Shown: positions 1-12,058, numbered from the stretch's first letter. The stretch is DNA of 64,000 nucleotides from Rhodococcus sp. SGAir0479 (GCF_005484805.1 NZ_CP039432.1:620001-684000); one strand, 5' to 3'. A program made the numbers and translations. The notes: generated by a model from the letters alone, not told the origin.

Positions 1-173
1 TGCCCGGCGGGCTGGTCCTGCGCGCCTATCGGGCGAACCTGGTCAGCGGCACCCCGCAGGCGCTCGATCACGCCGCACTGTGCTGGGTCGACGCCCGGCA
101 GCTCCGCGAGATCGCGCTCGTCGACAACGATCGCGGCTGGATCCCCGATCTCGTCACACTGCTCGGGGAGTGA
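1..173 (+). CDS. mutT2: NUDIX hydrolase (MutT2-like), C-terminal fragment
   Basis: Only the last 56 codons are present, read from base 3 to the TGA at 171-173. The visible tail (LRAYRANL, then ALDHAALCWV, then GWIPDL) matches the C-terminal part of small NUDIX pyrophosphatases of the MutT/CTP pyrophosphohydrolase group, where ALDH-type and W-x-P-D-L segments follow the NUDIX box. The NUDIX box itself lies outside the window. In M. tuberculosis mutT2 (Rv1160) sits a few genes before typA, as here, which supports the name. Such enzymes hydrolyse 8-oxo-dGTP or related nucleotides in the cytosol. The assignment comes from a short tail plus synteny, so it is moderate. Confidence 0.6.
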   Translation, partial: PGGLVLRAYRANLVSGTPQALDHAALCWVDARQLREIALVDNDRGWIPDLVTLLGE

Positions 174-185
174 TCGCGGGCACTC

Positions 186-368
186 TCACGCCGCGCGAGC
201 CTTCTTGAGGCCCTTCTTGAGTTCCTTCTTGGTCGCGCCGTCGTTCTCGAGCCGCTTCATCCGCATGATCACGACGGGGCACTTCAGACAGCGCGTCTTC
301 TTGCGGCAGCACTTCTTCTTGGGCTTGAGGCCAGAAACCTTGCTGGCCTTCACCTTCCCCTTGCCCAT
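186..368 (-). CDS. Small lysine-rich protein with CC-X5-C-X2-C motif
   Basis: This 60-residue protein is very basic, with about one third Lys/Arg. It carries four cysteines at residues 20, 21, 27 and 30 in a CC-X5-C-X2-C arrangement, suggesting a small metal site or nucleic-acid contact. No signal peptide or membrane segment is visible. The ATG at 368 is preceded on the minus strand by a GGGAGGAAGG ribosome-binding site, and a TACGCT/TAACT-type -10 lies further up near 425-432. It runs tail to tail with mutT2 (12 nt apart) and head to head with typA. I do not recognise a characterised family; function is unknown. The clean ribosome-binding site and cysteine spacing argue that it is real. Confidence 0.7.
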   Translation of the reverse strand: MGKGKVKASKVSGLKPKKKCCRKKTRCLKCPVVIMRMKRLENDGATKKELKKGLKKARAA

Positions 369-745
369 GTGCGAGCCCGGCCTTCCTCCCGTGTGCGGCG
401 CGATCGCCCCGGCACGGAGTTAGCGTACCCTCATTCGCGCGCGAGGCAAGGGTCTCGAGCACACGGGACGAACCCGCCCGGAACGACAGTGGTGCAGATC
501 ACTATCCGCAGGTCGGAGGCGGTCCCGCGGGCACGCGATGCAAGAAGGCGGGCCGCGGGCGGGTAGGGTATTCGCTGGCCGCAATCCTCGTTCGGTGCAC
601 ACATCGTGATCTTTCGCGCGATGATCGCTGCGTTCCGATGTCCGGGGGATCGCGAATGGGAATCACGCATGCGCGCAGCGGCAGCCCAGATGCCGTGCGA
701 CACCAACCTCGCGTGGCCCCGTCAGCAGCCAGGAGAACGCCCCGC
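369..745. other. Divergent intergenic region between the small Cys protein and typA
   Basis: This stretch has no convincing gene. On the plus strand a TAGGGT hexamer at 564-569 is a plausible -10 for typA, implying a leader of about 170 nt. On the minus strand a TACGCT-like hexamer near 427-432 would serve the small gene. An open frame from 638 into typA exists, but its residues before 746 look unlike TypA N-termini, so it is treated as leader. Confidence 0.4.
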
Positions 746-2641
<1,896 letters not shown>

Positions 2642-2656
2642 AGTGCGCGACGCGTT

Positions 2657-2700
2657 CCGTGCGCGCTGTGCGAGGCTGGACCCTCGCGCAGCGCGCACGG
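2657..2700 (+). terminator. Hairpin terminator after typA
   Basis: Arms at 2657-2675 and 2682-2700 pair over 19 positions with one G-U wobble, around a 6-nt loop, 15 nt after the typA stop. No U-tract follows, which is common for actinobacterial terminators. Confidence 0.75.
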
Positions 2701-2734
2701 CCGTGAACGCTGCGCGCAAAGGGGAGGACGGGTA

Positions 2735-4525
2735 GTGACGCTGCACTGGCATGCAGTGGGCCGGCGGGCTCTGTCGGGGGTGGCAGCAGTTGCGGTGCTC
2801 GCCGCAGCGGCGTGCACCGCCAATCCGCCCCCTCCCGTCGAGAGCACCGACAGTCCCAAACCGACGACGGCGGTCACCACCAAGAACACCGTCGCGGTCG
2901 CGATCGACGACGTGGGCGGCGGCTTCAACCCGCACCTGCTCGCGGACCAGTCGCCCGTGAACTCCGCGGTGACGTCGCTGGTGCTGCCCAGCCCCTTCCG
3001 GCCGGTGCTCGATCCGGCCCGGCCCGGCGGCACCGGCTGGGTCCTCGATCCGTCGGTGCTGGTGTCGGCGACGGTGAATCCGTCGACGCCCGACGTTCCG
3101 TCGTCGATCACGTACCAGCTGCGTAACGAGGCCCAGTGGTCCGACGGGGCGCCGATTGCCGCCGAGGACTTCCGGTACCTGTGGCAGCAGATGATCAGCC
3201 AGCCCGGAGTCGTCGATCCCGCCGGCTACGGGCTCATCGAGGACGTCGAGTCGTCCGGGGGCGGCAAGACCGTCACCGTCAAGTTCACCGCGCCGTACCC
3301 GGCGTGGCGTGAGTTGTTCACCGATCTGCTGCCGTCGCACCTGGTCAAGGATTCGCCGGGCGGCTTCGCCCGCGGGCTGGCGGACAACATTCCGGTGTCG
3401 GGTGGGCGCTTCCACGTCAAATCCGTCGACCGCGGGCGGGACGAGATCCTGCTCGAGCGCAACGACCGGTTCTGGGACACCCCGGCCAAGCCCGACCAGA
3501 TCCTGATGCGCCGCGGCGGCACTCCCGCGCAGCTGGCGGACTCCATGCGGTCGGGTGATGCGCAGGTGGCGCGGGTGCACGGCGGTGCGGCCACGCTCGC
3601 GCAGTTGTCGGTGATCCCCGACGTGCGCACCGGGACCGAACTGCAGCCGCGAGTCCTGGCGGTCACGCTCAACGGCCGGGTCGCCGAGCTCGAGGACGGG
3701 CAGGTGCGCAAGGGCCTCTTCGGCATCCTCGACGCGGATCTGCTCGCCACGGTCGGTGCGGGCAGCGAGTCGGCGGCGACGCCGGCCCGCGCGCAGGTCC
3801 TCGCGCCGTCCGATCCCGGCTACGTCGCCACGGCACCGGCTCCGCTGACGCACGAACAGGCGATGGGACTGCTGACCGCGGCGGGTTACCAGCTGGTCCC
3901 CAACCCCACGGACGCCGGCGATCCCGAGACGCTGACCGAGGGACGGCTGATGCGGGACTCCGAGCAGCTGGCGATGGTGGTGGGGGCTCCCGAGAACGAC
4001 GACACGGCGATCGCGGTCGCCAACACCGTCGCCGACCAGTGGCGGGCCGCCGGTATCTCCGCGTCGGTGCGGGCGCTGCGCGCCGAGGATCTCTACGGGG
4101 ACGCTCTGGCCGCCGGGCGCGTCGACGCGGTCGTCGGCTGGGAACGGGCCGGCGCGGACGCGGCGACGGCCCTGGCCTCCAGGTTCGGCTGCCAACGGCT
4201 CGCGGCGCCCGGCGCCACCCCGACGCCGACGCCGACGCCCGAGCCCGGCCTGGGTGGCGCCCAGCGGTCCCCCAGCAATCTGTCGGGCCTGTGCGATCCG
4301 GCGCTGCAGACGGCGATCGACGAGGCGCTGCGCGGCGACGCCGACGTGCCGCGGGTGATCGCGGACGCCGAGCCTCGGCTGTGGGATCTGGCGGCGACGA
4401 TGCCCGTGCTGCAGGACAACACCATCGTGGCCGCCGGGCCGGGTGTGGAGGGCGTCACGCTCGGTGGCCCGGTGCCGGTGGGCATCTTCGCGGACGCCGG
4501 CATGTGGACGCGGACGTCGAAGTGA
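2735..4525 (+). CDS. lpqW: LpqW-like lipoprotein of the SBP_bac_5 family
   Basis: This 596-residue protein resembles family-5 (oligopeptide-type) solute-binding proteins. It starts with a lipoprotein signal: basic RR, a hydrophobic run, then LAAAAC with the lipidated Cys at about residue 27. The body has the typical NPHL segment near the start and [15 protein letters not shown] in the middle. [10 protein letters not shown] linker (nt about 4216-4245) interrupts the C-terminal lobe and looks like an exposed loop. No transporter genes are adjacent. In mycobacteria LpqW, found at this locus, influences phosphatidylinositol mannoside/lipomannan branching instead of peptide uptake. The GTG start at 2735 has a GGGGAGG site at 2721-2727. 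Its stop overlaps mshB by 4 nt. Confidence 0.85.
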   Translation: MTLHWHAVGRRALSGVAAVAVLAAAACTANPPPPVESTDSPKPTTAVTTKNTVAVAIDDVGGGFNPHLLADQSPVNSAVTSLVLPSPFRPVLDPARPGGTGWVLDPSVLVSATVNPSTPDVPSSITYQLRNEAQWSDGAPIAAEDFRYLWQQMISQPGVVDPAGYGLIEDVESSGGGKTVTVKFTAPYPAWRELFTDLLPSHLVKDSPGGFARGLADNIPVSGGRFHVKSVDRGRDEILLERNDRFWDTPAKPDQILMRRGGTPAQLADSMRSGDAQVARVHGGAATLAQLSVIPDVRTGTELQPRVLAVTLNGRVAELEDGQVRKGLFGILDADLLATVGAGSESAATPARAQVLAPSDPGYVATAPAPLTHEQAMGLLTAAGYQLVPNPTDAGDPETLTEGRLMRDSEQLAMVVGAPENDDTAIAVANTVADQWRAAGISASVRALRAEDLYGDALAAGRVDAVVGWERAGADAATALASRFGCQRLAAPGATPTPTPTPEPGLGGAQRSPSNLSGLCDPALQTAIDEALRGDADVPRVIADAEPRLWDLAATMPVLQDNTIVAAGPGVEGVTLGGPVPVGIFADAGMWTRTSK

Positions 4526-5418
4526 GTGAGGTGGCACCGGTGAACGGCCGACGCATCCTGTTCGTGCACGCGCATCCGGACGACGAGACCCTGACGACCG
4601 GCGGGACGATCGCCCGGTACGCGGCAGCGGGTGCCGAGGTCACGGTCCTCACCTGCACGCTCGGCGAGGAGGGGGAGGTGATCGGCGAGCGGTGGGCCGA
4701 GCTGGCGGCCGACCGCGCCGACCAGCTCGGCGGGTACCGGATCCTCGAGCTGACCGGTGCGCTGCGGGCCCTGGGCGCGGCGGCGCCCCGGTTCCTCGGC
4801 GGCGCCGGACGGTGGCGCGACTCGGGCATGGCCGGTACCGCGTCGGCCCGCAATCCGCGGGCGTTCGTGAACGCCGACTCGGACACGGCGGTGGGGGCGC
4901 TGGTGGCGGTCCTCCGCGAGCTCCGTCCGCACGTGGTCGTGACGTACGACCCGGTCGGCGGCTACGGGCATCCGGACCACGTGCAGGCGCACCGGTTCAC
5001 GACCGCGGCCGTGGCCGCCGCGGGCAGCGGCGCGTTCCCGGACGCGGGTGCGCCGTGGGAGGTCCCGAAGTTCTACTGGACGGTGACGGAGCGCGCCGCG
5101 CTCGTGGCCGGTGTCGCCGCGATCGCCGCGGTGCCCGACGGCTGGCGTATGCCGGCGGCGGACGAGCTGCCCAGCGTGCCCGACGACGAGGTGACCGCCG
5201 CGGTGGACGTCTCGTCGGTCATGCCGCGGAAGGTGGAGGCGCTGCGCGCGCACGCGACGCAGGTGACGGTGGCGCCGTCGGGGACCGAGTTCGCGCTGTC
5301 CAACGACGTCGTCCAGCCGATCCTGGCGGAGGAGCACTTCATGCTGGTCCGGGGGCAGGCGGGGCCGCGCGACGCCCGCGGCCGCGAGACGGATCTGTTC
5401 GCCGGTCTCGGATCCTGA
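4522..5418 (+). CDS. mshB: GlcNAc-Ins deacetylase MshB (mycothiol biosynthesis)
   Basis: MshB is a zinc-dependent deacetylase that converts GlcNAc-inositol to GlcN-inositol, the second step of mycothiol synthesis in the cytosol. The AHPDDE motif (residues 17-22) supplies zinc ligands His18 and Asp21, with the catalytic Asp20; the third ligand is in GHPDH with His150 and His153. The GTG at 4522 overlaps the lpqW stop in a GTGA arrangement, giving 298 residues as expected; in-frame GTGs at 4531 and 4540 are alternatives. The coupling to lpqW suggests co-translation. LmbE/PIG-L family relatives include the mycothiol conjugate amidase Mca, but length and locus favour MshB. Confidence 0.95.
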   Translation: MSEVAPVNGRRILFVHAHPDDETLTTGGTIARYAAAGAEVTVLTCTLGEEGEVIGERWAELAADRADQLGGYRILELTGALRALGAAAPRFLGGAGRWRDSGMAGTASARNPRAFVNADSDTAVGALVAVLRELRPHVVVTYDPVGGYGHPDHVQAHRFTTAAVAAAGSGAFPDAGAPWEVPKFYWTVTERAALVAGVAAIAAVPDGWRMPAADELPSVPDDEVTAAVDVSSVMPRKVEALRAHATQVTVAPSGTEFALSNDVVQPILAEEHFMLVRGQAGPRDARGRETDLFAGLGS

Positions 5419-5447
5419 AGACGCCGGGGGCGGAGGCCTCCACCCCG

Positions 5448-5453
5448 TAGGAT
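5448..5453 (+). promoter_or_regulatory. Candidate -10 (TAGGAT) for the small-protein gene at 5523
   Basis: TAGGAT fits the actinobacterial housekeeping -10 consensus and lies 69 nt before the ATG at 5523, leaving a leader of about 60 nt. No clear -35 is seen. The assignment is inferred. Confidence 0.35.
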
Positions 5454-5522
5454 GTGAGCCACGCCACGGTCGTGGGGGTCCGTCGTAGGCGTCTCGGGTC
5501 GGTCGAGCCGGAAGGCTGAGAC

Positions 5523-5681
5523 ATGTACAACTGGGACCTCCAGAACGCGATCGTCGCCTTCGTGGACAGCCTGCGTCCGATGTCGCAGTACTTCCGCGAG
5601 CTGTACTACGGCGCCCTGTACGACTTCGCGGACCACACCAGCGAGCTGTTGACGATGCTGGGCTATCCACCTGTGCCGTGA
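5523..5681 (+). CDS. Small tyrosine-rich protein, 52 residues, unknown
   Basis: A 52-codon frame begins at an ATG with a GGAAGG site at 5510-5515 and ends in TGA at 5679-5681. The predicted protein starts MYNWDLQNAIVAFVDSL and contains five Tyr, several Phe, alternating polar and apolar residues and no Cys. It could form two amphipathic helices broken by a Pro, with a C-terminal GYPPVP. No membrane segment is strong enough to call. It has its own possible -10 and lies 25 nt before the Rv1171-like membrane gene, suggesting a small operon. I recognise no family. Coding status rests on the ribosome-binding site, a non-random composition and the context. Confidence 0.55.
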   Translation: MYNWDLQNAIVAFVDSLRPMSQYFRELYYGALYDFADHTSELLTMLGYPPVP

Positions 5682-5706
5682 CCCCGCCGTCGCGCGACGG
5701 GGGAGC

Positions 5707-6132
5707 ATGACGGACGATCGGGGTATGACCGCCCCGAGCATCGACGCTGCGCCGCCGACCACTGCCGAGTCCCGCACGACGCTGGCCCTGCTGACGTTCG
5801 ACGGCTTCCTGTGCGCGGTGCTGTCGGTGCTGTTCCTGCCCGCGTACATCGGGGCGACGCCGTTCCCGGTGACGGTCCTGGTCTCCGCGGTCGTCAATCT
5901 GCTGCTGGTGCTGGGTGCCCGCAAGTTCACCGATCGTGCGCTGCTCGCCGCGTTGCCGCTCGTGGGGTGGCTGGTGGGATTCGGCCTCTGTGCCGCAGCC
6001 GGCCCCGGTGGCGACGTGCTGGTCTTCGAGGACTGGCGCACCCTGCTGCTGTTCGTGGCGGCGTTGCTGCCGGCGGGGTTGTACCTGTTTCGGGTACGGC
6101 TCGAGTCGCTGGTGGCCGCCGCCCAACGCTGA
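5707..6132 (+). CDS. Four-helix membrane protein (Rv1171-like)
   Basis: The protein has 141 residues with four hydrophobic segments: roughly residues 27-47, 52-70, 78-98 and 110-128. This matches the small integral membrane protein that follows mshB in mycobacteria (Rv1171). No catalytic motif is visible. A GGGGGAG run lies almost directly before the ATG at 5707, so the in-frame ATG at 5725 is an alternative start. Linkage to mshB across related genomes suggests an envelope or redox role, but nothing in the sequence specifies one. Confidence 0.75.
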   Translation: MTDDRGMTAPSIDAAPPTTAESRTTLALLTFDGFLCAVLSVLFLPAYIGATPFPVTVLVSAVVNLLLVLGARKFTDRALLAALPLVGWLVGFGLCAAAGPGGDVLVFEDWRTLLLFVAALLPAGLYLFRVRLESLVAAAQR

Positions 6133-6235
6133 CCGCCGTGGGTCGTTCGTCCCGCCCGGGTCGACGCGGAGCGTCCTATGGTGGAGGTTGCCCGCACAGC
6201 AAGTGCGGTCTCCGTCGAGACTGGAGGTGGTCGTG

Positions 6236-6445
6236 ATGGTTCGGACCGATGCCGAGGACACCGGAAACGATGCAGAGGCCGCGGACGTCTCGGAGGCGGA
6301 TCTCGTCGAACAGTTGACGCCGGCCGAGTCGGACGACGACCGGGAGGAGTCGCCGCCCCCGTCGACACCACTCGAAGTGAACCCCGCCGATGCCGCCGAG
6401 CAGCATCGGAGCGTTCCGCTCGACGAGGACTATCCCCACGGGTAG
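6236..6445 (+). CDS. Small acidic, probably disordered protein with repeated A-D-x-x-E-Q motif
   Basis: This 69-residue protein is strongly acidic (about 20 Asp/Glu) and low in hydrophobic residues, so it is likely disordered. It holds two copies of a short motif: EADLVEQ (residues 20-26) and PADAAEQ (50-56), and ends in PLDEDYPHG. The ATG at 6236 has a GGAGGTGG site at 6223-6230; the GTG at 6233 is an alternative. Similar short acidic proteins with ADxxEQ and DEDYP motifs are familiar from other actinobacterial genomes as hypotheticals. It precedes fbiC by 57 nt but fbiC seems to have its own promoter. Function unknown. Confidence 0.65.
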   Translation: MVRTDAEDTGNDAEAADVSEADLVEQLTPAESDDDREESPPPSTPLEVNPADAAEQHRSVPLDEDYPHG

Positions 6446-6502
6446 TCGCCGGTGTGAGCCCCGCGGTGGCAGCGAGACCGGTCGGTGGCGCATGATCGTC
6501 GG

Positions 6503-9115
6503 GTGAGTCACTCGAGCGATGCCACCGATCGGTCCACGACCCTCCCGGTTCCCACGGTTCCCGGGAGTCCGGCTTCCGGCGCGGATCCGGCCGCCCCGAC
6601 CGCCAGTGCGATGCGCAGAGTGCTGCGCCGGGCGCGGGACGGGGCAACCCTCAACGTCGACGAGGCCACCACGTTGCTGCACGCGCGCGGCGCCGACCTC
6701 GAGGATCTGTGCGCATCCGCCGCGAAGGTACGGGACGCGGGCCTGCTCGCGGCGGGCCGGCCGAAGACCGTCTCGTACTCGCGCAAGGTGTTCGTTCCGA
6801 TCACCCGTCTGTGCCGGGACAAGTGCCACTACTGCACGTTCGTGACGGTGCCCGGCAAGCTGCGTGCGGCGGGGCACGGCATGTACCTCGAACCCGACGA
6901 GATTCTCGAGATCGCCCGTCAGGGCGCCCAATTGGGTTGCAAGGAGGCACTGTTCACGCTCGGTGACCGGCCGGAGGACCGCTGGCCCGAGGCGAAGCAG
7001 TGGCTCGACGAGCGCGGCTACGACTCCACGCTGGACTACGTGCGCGCGATGGCGATCCGGGTGCTCGAGGAGACCGGGCTGCTGCCGCACCTGAATCCGG
7101 GCGTCATGAGCTGGGAGGAGATCTCGCGGCTCAAGCCGGTCGCGCCGTCGATGGGCATGATGCTCGAGACGACGTCCACGCGCCTGTTCACCGAGAAGGG
7201 GGAGTGCCACTACGGCAGCCCCGACAAGGACCCCGAGGTGCGGCTGCGGACGCTCACCGACGCGGGCCGGCTGTCGGTGCCGTTCACGACCGGCATCCTC
7301 GTCGGGATCGGCGAGACCTACCGCGATCGAGCGGAAACCATCCTTGCGATTCGTAAGGTGCACAAGGCGTTCGGGCACGTGCAGGAGGTGATCGTGCAGA
7401 ACTTCCTGGCCAAGCCCGACACCGCGATGCGTGATGCCCCGGACGCCGACGTCGAGGAGTTCCTCGCGACCGTCGCGGTGGCCCGTCTGCTGCTGGGCCC
7501 GGGCATGCGGATCCAGTCGCCACCGAACCTGGTCTCGGAGGCCGAATGCCTGGCGCTGATCGGCGCGGGCGTCGACGACTGGGGCGGTGTCTCCCCGCTC
7601 ACCCCCGATCACGTGAACCCGGAACGGCCGTGGCCCAACCTCGACACTCTGGCCGAGATCACCGCGCGGGCCGGGTACACGCTGGTCGAGCGCACCGCCG
7701 CGCAGCCGCAGTACGTGCTGGCCGGGCATCCCTGGATCGACCCGCGGATCGGGGCGCACGTGCGGGCACTCGCCGACCCGGAGACCGGCCTGGCCAGGGC
7801 GGACGTGAAGCCGGCGGGGCTGCCGTGGCAGGAGCCGGACGAGGAGTGGGTGTCGTCGGGCCGCGTCGACCTCAACACCGAGATCGACACCGACGGCCGC
7901 AACACCGAGACCCGGTCGGACCTGGGCAGCGCGTTCGGCGACTGGGACACCGTCCGCGAGCAGGTGCTCGCACTGGGCCGTACCGCGCCCGCCCGCGTCG
8001 ACACCGACGTGCTGGCGGCGTTGCGCAGTGCCGAACGCGACCCGGCCGGCCTGTCCGACGAGGACTACCTCGCGCTGGCGACCGCGGACGGGGACGGCCT
8101 CGAGGCGGTCGTCGCGCTCGCCGACGCGCTGCGCAAGGACGCCGTCGGTGACGATGTCACGTACGTGGTGAACCGGAACATCAATTTCACCAACATCTGC
8201 TACACCGGCTGCCGGTTCTGCGCGTTCGCCCAGCGTAAGGGCGACGCGGACGCGTTCACGCTGTCCGCCGAGGAGGTGGCGGACCGGGCGTGGGAGGCGC
8301 ACGTCGCGGGCGCCACCGAGGTCTGCATGCAGGGTGGCATCGACCCGGAGTTGCCGGTCACCGGGTACGCGGATCTGGTGCGCGCGGTCAAGCGGCGGGT
8401 GCCGTCGATGCACGTGCACGCGTTCAGTCCGATGGAGATCGTCAACGGTGCCTCCCGCGGCGGGCAGAGCATCCGGGACTGGCTCACGGAGTTGCGCGAG
8501 GCCGGCCTCGACACCATCCCGGGCACCGCGGCGGAGATCCTCGACGACGAGGTCCGCTGGGTGTTGACGAAGGGCAAGCTGCCGACGTCGGCGTGGATCG
8601 ACGTGATCACCACCGCGCACGAGGTGGGGCTGCGGTCGAGTTCGACGATGATGTACGGCCACGTCGACAGCCCCGAGCACTGGGTGGGGCATCTGCGCGT
8701 GATCCGCGGAATCCAGGACCGGACCGGGGGTTTCACCGAGTTCGTGCTGCTGCCGTTCGTGCACCAGAGCGCGCCGCTGTACCTGGCGGGGGCCTCGCGT
8801 CCCGGGCCGACGCAGCGCGACAACCGGGCGGCGCACGCGCTGGCGCGGATCATGCTGCACGGCCGGATCGACAACATCCAGACCAGCTGGGTCAAGCTCG
8901 GCATCGCCGGCACGCAGGCGATGCTGCAGGGCGGCGCGAACGATCTGGGCGGAACCCTGATGGAGGAGACGATCTCGCGGATGGCCGGATCCCAGCACGG
9001 CTCCGAGAAGACCGTCGAGGAGTTGCGGGCCATCGCCGAGGGCATCGGCCGTCCGGCGCGGGAGCGGCTCACCAACTACAGCCGTCGACAGGGGGCGCCG
9101 ATTCCCATCGCGTGA
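6503..9115 (+). CDS. fbiC: FO synthase FbiC (coenzyme F420 biosynthesis)
   Basis: FbiC is a two-domain radical SAM enzyme (CofG plus CofH) that makes the deazaflavin FO from a pyrimidine precursor and tyrosine. Both iron-sulfur motifs are visible: CRDKCHYC in the N-terminal half (near residue 105) and CYTGCRFC in the C-terminal half (near 568). The GTG at 6503 gives 870 residues, close to the mycobacterial protein; the frame is open to a GTG at 6485. A CATGAT hexamer ends 6 nt before 6503, which suggests leaderless transcription and favours this start. A stem-loop follows the stop. It implies that F420-dependent oxidoreductases operate in this organism. Confidence 0.97.
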   Translation: MSHSSDATDRSTTLPVPTVPGSPASGADPAAPTASAMRRVLRRARDGATLNVDEATTLLHARGADLEDLCASAAKVRDAGLLAAGRPKTVSYSRKVFVPITRLCRDKCHYCTFVTVPGKLRAAGHGMYLEPDEILEIARQGAQLGCKEALFTLGDRPEDRWPEAKQWLDERGYDSTLDYVRAMAIRVLEETGLLPHLNPGVMSWEEISRLKPVAPSMGMMLETTSTRLFTEKGECHYGSPDKDPEVRLRTLTDAGRLSVPFTTGILVGIGETYRDRAETILAIRKVHKAFGHVQEVIVQNFLAKPDTAMRDAPDADVEEFLATVAVARLLLGPGMRIQSPPNLVSEAECLALIGAGVDDWGGVSPLTPDHVNPERPWPNLDTLAEITARAGYTLVERTAAQPQYVLAGHPWIDPRIGAHVRALADPETGLARADVKPAGLPWQEPDEEWVSSGRVDLNTEIDTDGRNTETRSDLGSAFGDWDTVREQVLALGRTAPARVDTDVLAALRSAERDPAGLSDEDYLALATADGDGLEAVVALADALRKDAVGDDVTYVVNRNINFTNICYTGCRFCAFAQRKGDADAFTLSAEEVADRAWEAHVAGATEVCMQGGIDPELPVTGYADLVRAVKRRVPSMHVHAFSPMEIVNGASRGGQSIRDWLTELREAGLDTIPGTAAEILDDEVRWVLTKGKLPTSAWIDVITTAHEVGLRSSSTMMYGHVDSPEHWVGHLRVIRGIQDRTGGFTEFVLLPFVHQSAPLYLAGASRPGPTQRDNRAAHALARIMLHGRIDNIQTSWVKLGIAGTQAMLQGGANDLGGTLMEETISRMAGSQHGSEKTVEELRAIAEGIGRPARERLTNYSRRQGAPIPIA

Positions 9116-9132
9116 CCGCGGCCGCGCCGCGC

Positions 9133-9162
9133 ACCCCGGTTTCGCGGGTTCCGCGACGGGGT
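9133..9162 (+). terminator. Possible hairpin after fbiC
   Basis: ACCCCG...TCGCGG pairs with CCGCGA...CGGGGT, leaving a 3-nt bulge and a 3-nt loop, 17 nt after the fbiC stop. There is no U-tract. Confidence 0.4.
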
Positions 9163-9202
9163 ATCCGGGAGGCACTGTTCCGACCGGGAGGGAGCCCCAG
9201 CC

Positions 9203-10009
9203 GTGGATCTGTCACTGACGTTCGTCGGGAACGCGACGGTGCTGCTGCGCTACGGCGATCTGACGCTGCTGACCGATCCCAACTTCCTCCACCGCGGTCA
9301 GCATGCCTACCTCGGCTACGGGCTGGTCTCGGCTCGCCGTCACGACCCCGCGATCGACGTGCGGGATCTGCCGCCGCTCGACGCGATCCTGCTCTCACAC
9401 CTGCACGGCGACCACTGGGATCGGGTCGCACAACGCCACCTCGACCGGGAGCTGCCGGTGCTGACCACCCCGCACGCGGCGAAAAGGCTGCGTCGCAAGG
9501 GCTTCGGACGTGCCGTGGGGTTGGACACGTGGCAGAGTTACACCCTGGCCGCGCACGACGCGCAGGTGGTGGTGACCGCGATGCCGGGCGAGCACGCCCC
9601 GGTCATCGCTCGCCGTCTGCTGCCGCCCGTGATGGGCAGCGTCCTCGAGTTCGGTCCACTCGGCGGCCCGGTCGAGCGCCGGTTGTACATCTCGGGGGAC
9701 ACGCTGTTCGTCGATGCACTGAAGGAGATTCCGCGCCGTCATCCCGATCTCGATGCGGGCGTGGTGCATCTCGGCGGGACCCGGCTGCCGGCGGGCGACC
9801 GGCTGCCGTTCGGGTTGACCGTGACGATGGACGGTCGGCAGGGCGCCGACCTGGTGGAGTTGCTCTCCCTGCCGAAGGTGGTGCCGGTGCATTTCGACGA
9901 CTACACCGTGTTCGCGTCACCGCTGTCCGACTTCCGCGACGAGGCCACCCGCCGCGGTTTCGGCGACCGGATCGTGTACGTCGATCGCGGCGAGACGGTG
10001 ACCCTCTAG
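9203..10009 (+). CDS. Metallo-beta-lactamase-fold hydrolase (UlaG/NAPE-PLD-like)
   Basis: This 268-residue cytosolic protein has the metal-binding signature SHLHGDHWD (residues 65-73, HxHxDH type). Later motifs are the GEHAP segment, SGDTLF with the bridging Asp, and a late His in VPVHFDDY. The overall pattern (LTFVGNATVLLRYGDLTLLTDPNF at the start) matches the UlaG/NAPE-PLD-like branch, which acts on phosphodiesters or lactones. The substrate cannot be read from sequence. The GTG at 9203 has a GGGAGGGAG site at 9187-9195. It runs tail to tail with the ThDP enzyme gene, 21 nt apart. Confidence 0.85.
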   Translation: MDLSLTFVGNATVLLRYGDLTLLTDPNFLHRGQHAYLGYGLVSARRHDPAIDVRDLPPLDAILLSHLHGDHWDRVAQRHLDRELPVLTTPHAAKRLRRKGFGRAVGLDTWQSYTLAAHDAQVVVTAMPGEHAPVIARRLLPPVMGSVLEFGPLGGPVERRLYISGDTLFVDALKEIPRRHPDLDAGVVHLGGTRLPAGDRLPFGLTVTMDGRQGADLVELLSLPKVVPVHFDDYTVFASPLSDFRDEATRRGFGDRIVYVDRGETVTL

Positions 10010-10030
10010 CCTCGCGGCGGAGCGCGGCGA

Positions 10031-11824
10031 TCAGCCCTCCCGGTGCGGCAGGAACTCCTGAGCCTTCGTCTTGATGCCGGTCTTGACGAACCCCCACGCG
10101 TTCTCGTCGCCGCCCAGGACGGCGGACGCCGCATCCTTGAACTGCGCCCACGTCGCATGCGGCGGAATGGGGGGCATGTCCGGGTCGGTGTGGACGTCCA
10201 GCACGGTGGGCCGGTCGGCGGCCAGCGCCCGCTCCCAGGCGCCGGCGAGCGCGTCGGGATCCTCGACCGTGATGCCCTGCAGGCCCAGACCCGCGGCGAA
10301 CGCGGCGTAGTCGACGTCGGGCAGGGTCTGGGATTCCGTGAACTTCGGTGCGCCGGCCATGGCCCGCATCTCCCACGTCACCTGATTGAGGTCGTTGTTG
10401 TGCAGCACCGCGACGATCAGGCGCGGATCGGACCACTCCTGCCAGTACCGTTTGATCGTCACGAGCTCGGCCATCCCGTTCATCTGCATCGCACCGTCCC
10501 CGGCGAACACGATCGCGGGCCGCTCGGGGTGGGCGAACTTGGCGCCGATGCCGTACGGGACACCGGGCCCCATCGTCGCGAGCGTCCCGGACAGGGAGCC
10601 GCGGATGTTTCCCCGGAAACGGAGTTGGCGCGCATACCAGTTCGCGGCCGACCCCGAGTCGGCCGTGACGATCGCGTCGTCCGGCAGGATCGGCGACAGC
10701 TCGGAGAACAACCGCAACGGATTGACCGGGTCGGCCGCCACCTGCGCCTGCATCTCCATCGTCTCCCACCAGCGGGCGACGTCGGCCTCGATCTTCTCGC
10801 GCCAGGACCGATCCTGTTTCCGCTCCAGGAGCGGGATCAGGGCGCGCAACGCGGTGCGCGCGTCGGCGACCAGGTTGACCTCGTTGGGGTAGCGCATCCC
10901 CACGAAGCGTGCGTCGATGTCGATCTGCACCGCGCGGGCCTGGTCGTACTCGGGCATGAACTGGCTGTACGGAAAGCTCGACCCCACGGTGAGCAGCGTG
11001 TCGCACCCGGTCATCATCTCGTAGCTCGGACGGGTGCCGAGCAGTCCGATCGATCCGGTGACCCACGCCAGCTCGTCGGAGAGCACGTCCTTGCCCAACA
11101 GGGCTTTGGCGGCGCCCGCGCCCAGCAGCTCCGCCACCTCGGCCAGTTCGGCGTGCGCCTCGCGGGCCCCGGTGCCGACCAGCATCGCGACCTTGGTGCC
11201 GGCGTTGAGGACGTCGGCGGCGCGCCGGATCGCGGCGTCGTCCGGGGCGATCTCCGGGAGGTCGAGGCCGAGGCTCGACGGCACCATCTTGAACTCGTGC
11301 GTCGGGGGTGAGTACGGCAGCTCCTGCACGTCGCCCGGGATGATCAGTGCGGTGGGCGCGCGTTGCGCGAGCGCGGTGCGGATCGCGCGGTCGAGGACGT
11401 TGGGCAGCTGCTCGGGCACGTTCACGGTCTGCACGTAGTCGGCCGCCACGTCCTTGTACAGGCTGGCCAGATCCACCTCCTGCTGGTACGAACCGCCCAT
11501 CGCGCTGCGATCGGTCTGTCCGACGATCGCAACCACCGGCACGTGGTCCAGCTTCGCGTCGTACAGGCCGTTGAGGAGGTGGATCGCGCCCGGCCCCGAG
11601 GTGGCCATGCACACGCCGACCCGGCCCGAGAACTTCGCGTAGCCCACCGCCTGGAACGCGCACATCTCCTCGTGCCGGGCCTGGACGAACTTCGGACGGT
11701 TGTCGGCGCGTCCCCATGCGGCGAGGATCCCGTTGATGCCGTCACCGGGATAGGCGAAGACGTGCTCGACGTCCCATGCGCGTAGACGCTCCAGGAGATA
11801 GTCCGCGACGTTCGGGCCGGCCAT
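10031..11824 (-). CDS. Thiamine-diphosphate enzyme, pyruvate oxidase/acetolactate synthase-like
   Basis: This is a 597-residue three-domain ThDP enzyme. The N-terminal PYR domain has the catalytic Glu in the RHEEMCAF segment (near residue 50). The central Rossmann domain follows, and the C-terminal PP domain has the GDG...NND cofactor motif (GDGAMQMNG to LHNND). It resembles PoxB-like pyruvate oxidases/quinone dehydrogenases and broader thiamine-pyrophosphate-requiring proteins, not the biosynthetic acetolactate synthase IlvB. The C-terminus lacks the membrane-binding tail known from E. coli PoxB as far as I can judge. It stands alone on its strand and is divergent from fdxC. Substrate remains uncertain. 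Confidence 0.8.
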   Translation of the reverse strand: MAGPNVADYLLERLRAWDVEHVFAYPGDGINGILAAWGRADNRPKFVQARHEEMCAFQAVGYAKFSGRVGVCMATSGPGAIHLLNGLYDAKLDHVPVVAIVGQTDRSAMGGSYQQEVDLASLYKDVAADYVQTVNVPEQLPNVLDRAIRTALAQRAPTALIIPGDVQELPYSPPTHEFKMVPSSLGLDLPEIAPDDAAIRRAADVLNAGTKVAMLVGTGAREAHAELAEVAELLGAGAAKALLGKDVLSDELAWVTGSIGLLGTRPSYEMMTGCDTLLTVGSSFPYSQFMPEYDQARAVQIDIDARFVGMRYPNEVNLVADARTALRALIPLLERKQDRSWREKIEADVARWWETMEMQAQVAADPVNPLRLFSELSPILPDDAIVTADSGSAANWYARQLRFRGNIRGSLSGTLATMGPGVPYGIGAKFAHPERPAIVFAGDGAMQMNGMAELVTIKRYWQEWSDPRLIVAVLHNNDLNQVTWEMRAMAGAPKFTESQTLPDVDYAAFAAGLGLQGITVEDPDALAGAWERALAADRPTVLDVHTDPDMPPIPPHATWAQFKDAASAVLGGDENAWGFVKTGIKTKAQEFLPHREG

Positions 11825-12058
11825 CGTGCCCCCTCTGCAGATCGGGTCGGAGCGGCACCGGTCGAATACCCGCCCCTCCGGGCGGCAAACGACGCGCCGA
11901 TGTCGTGGAACGGTCCGGGGCTTTGTAGGTCACCCTTACCTGACCGGACGATCGTGCGCGCTTCATACTGGACCTTCCGGATGTGGTCGGGCGGCAGCCC
12001 GGCCGCCGGCTCGCGGAGGCGCCCCGGCGCCCGTGTCAGAAAGGCAGGGAGAGCAGCA

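Noticed and set aside
4216-4245. CCGACG-type short tandem repeat in lpqW
   Set aside because: It encodes a PTPTPTP linker in frame and is a normal Pro/Thr loop, not a mobile or regulatory repeat.
6176-9175. A 999-codon minus-strand frame across fbiC
   Set aside because: Antisense shadow of fbiC with low-complexity Arg/His/Val composition.
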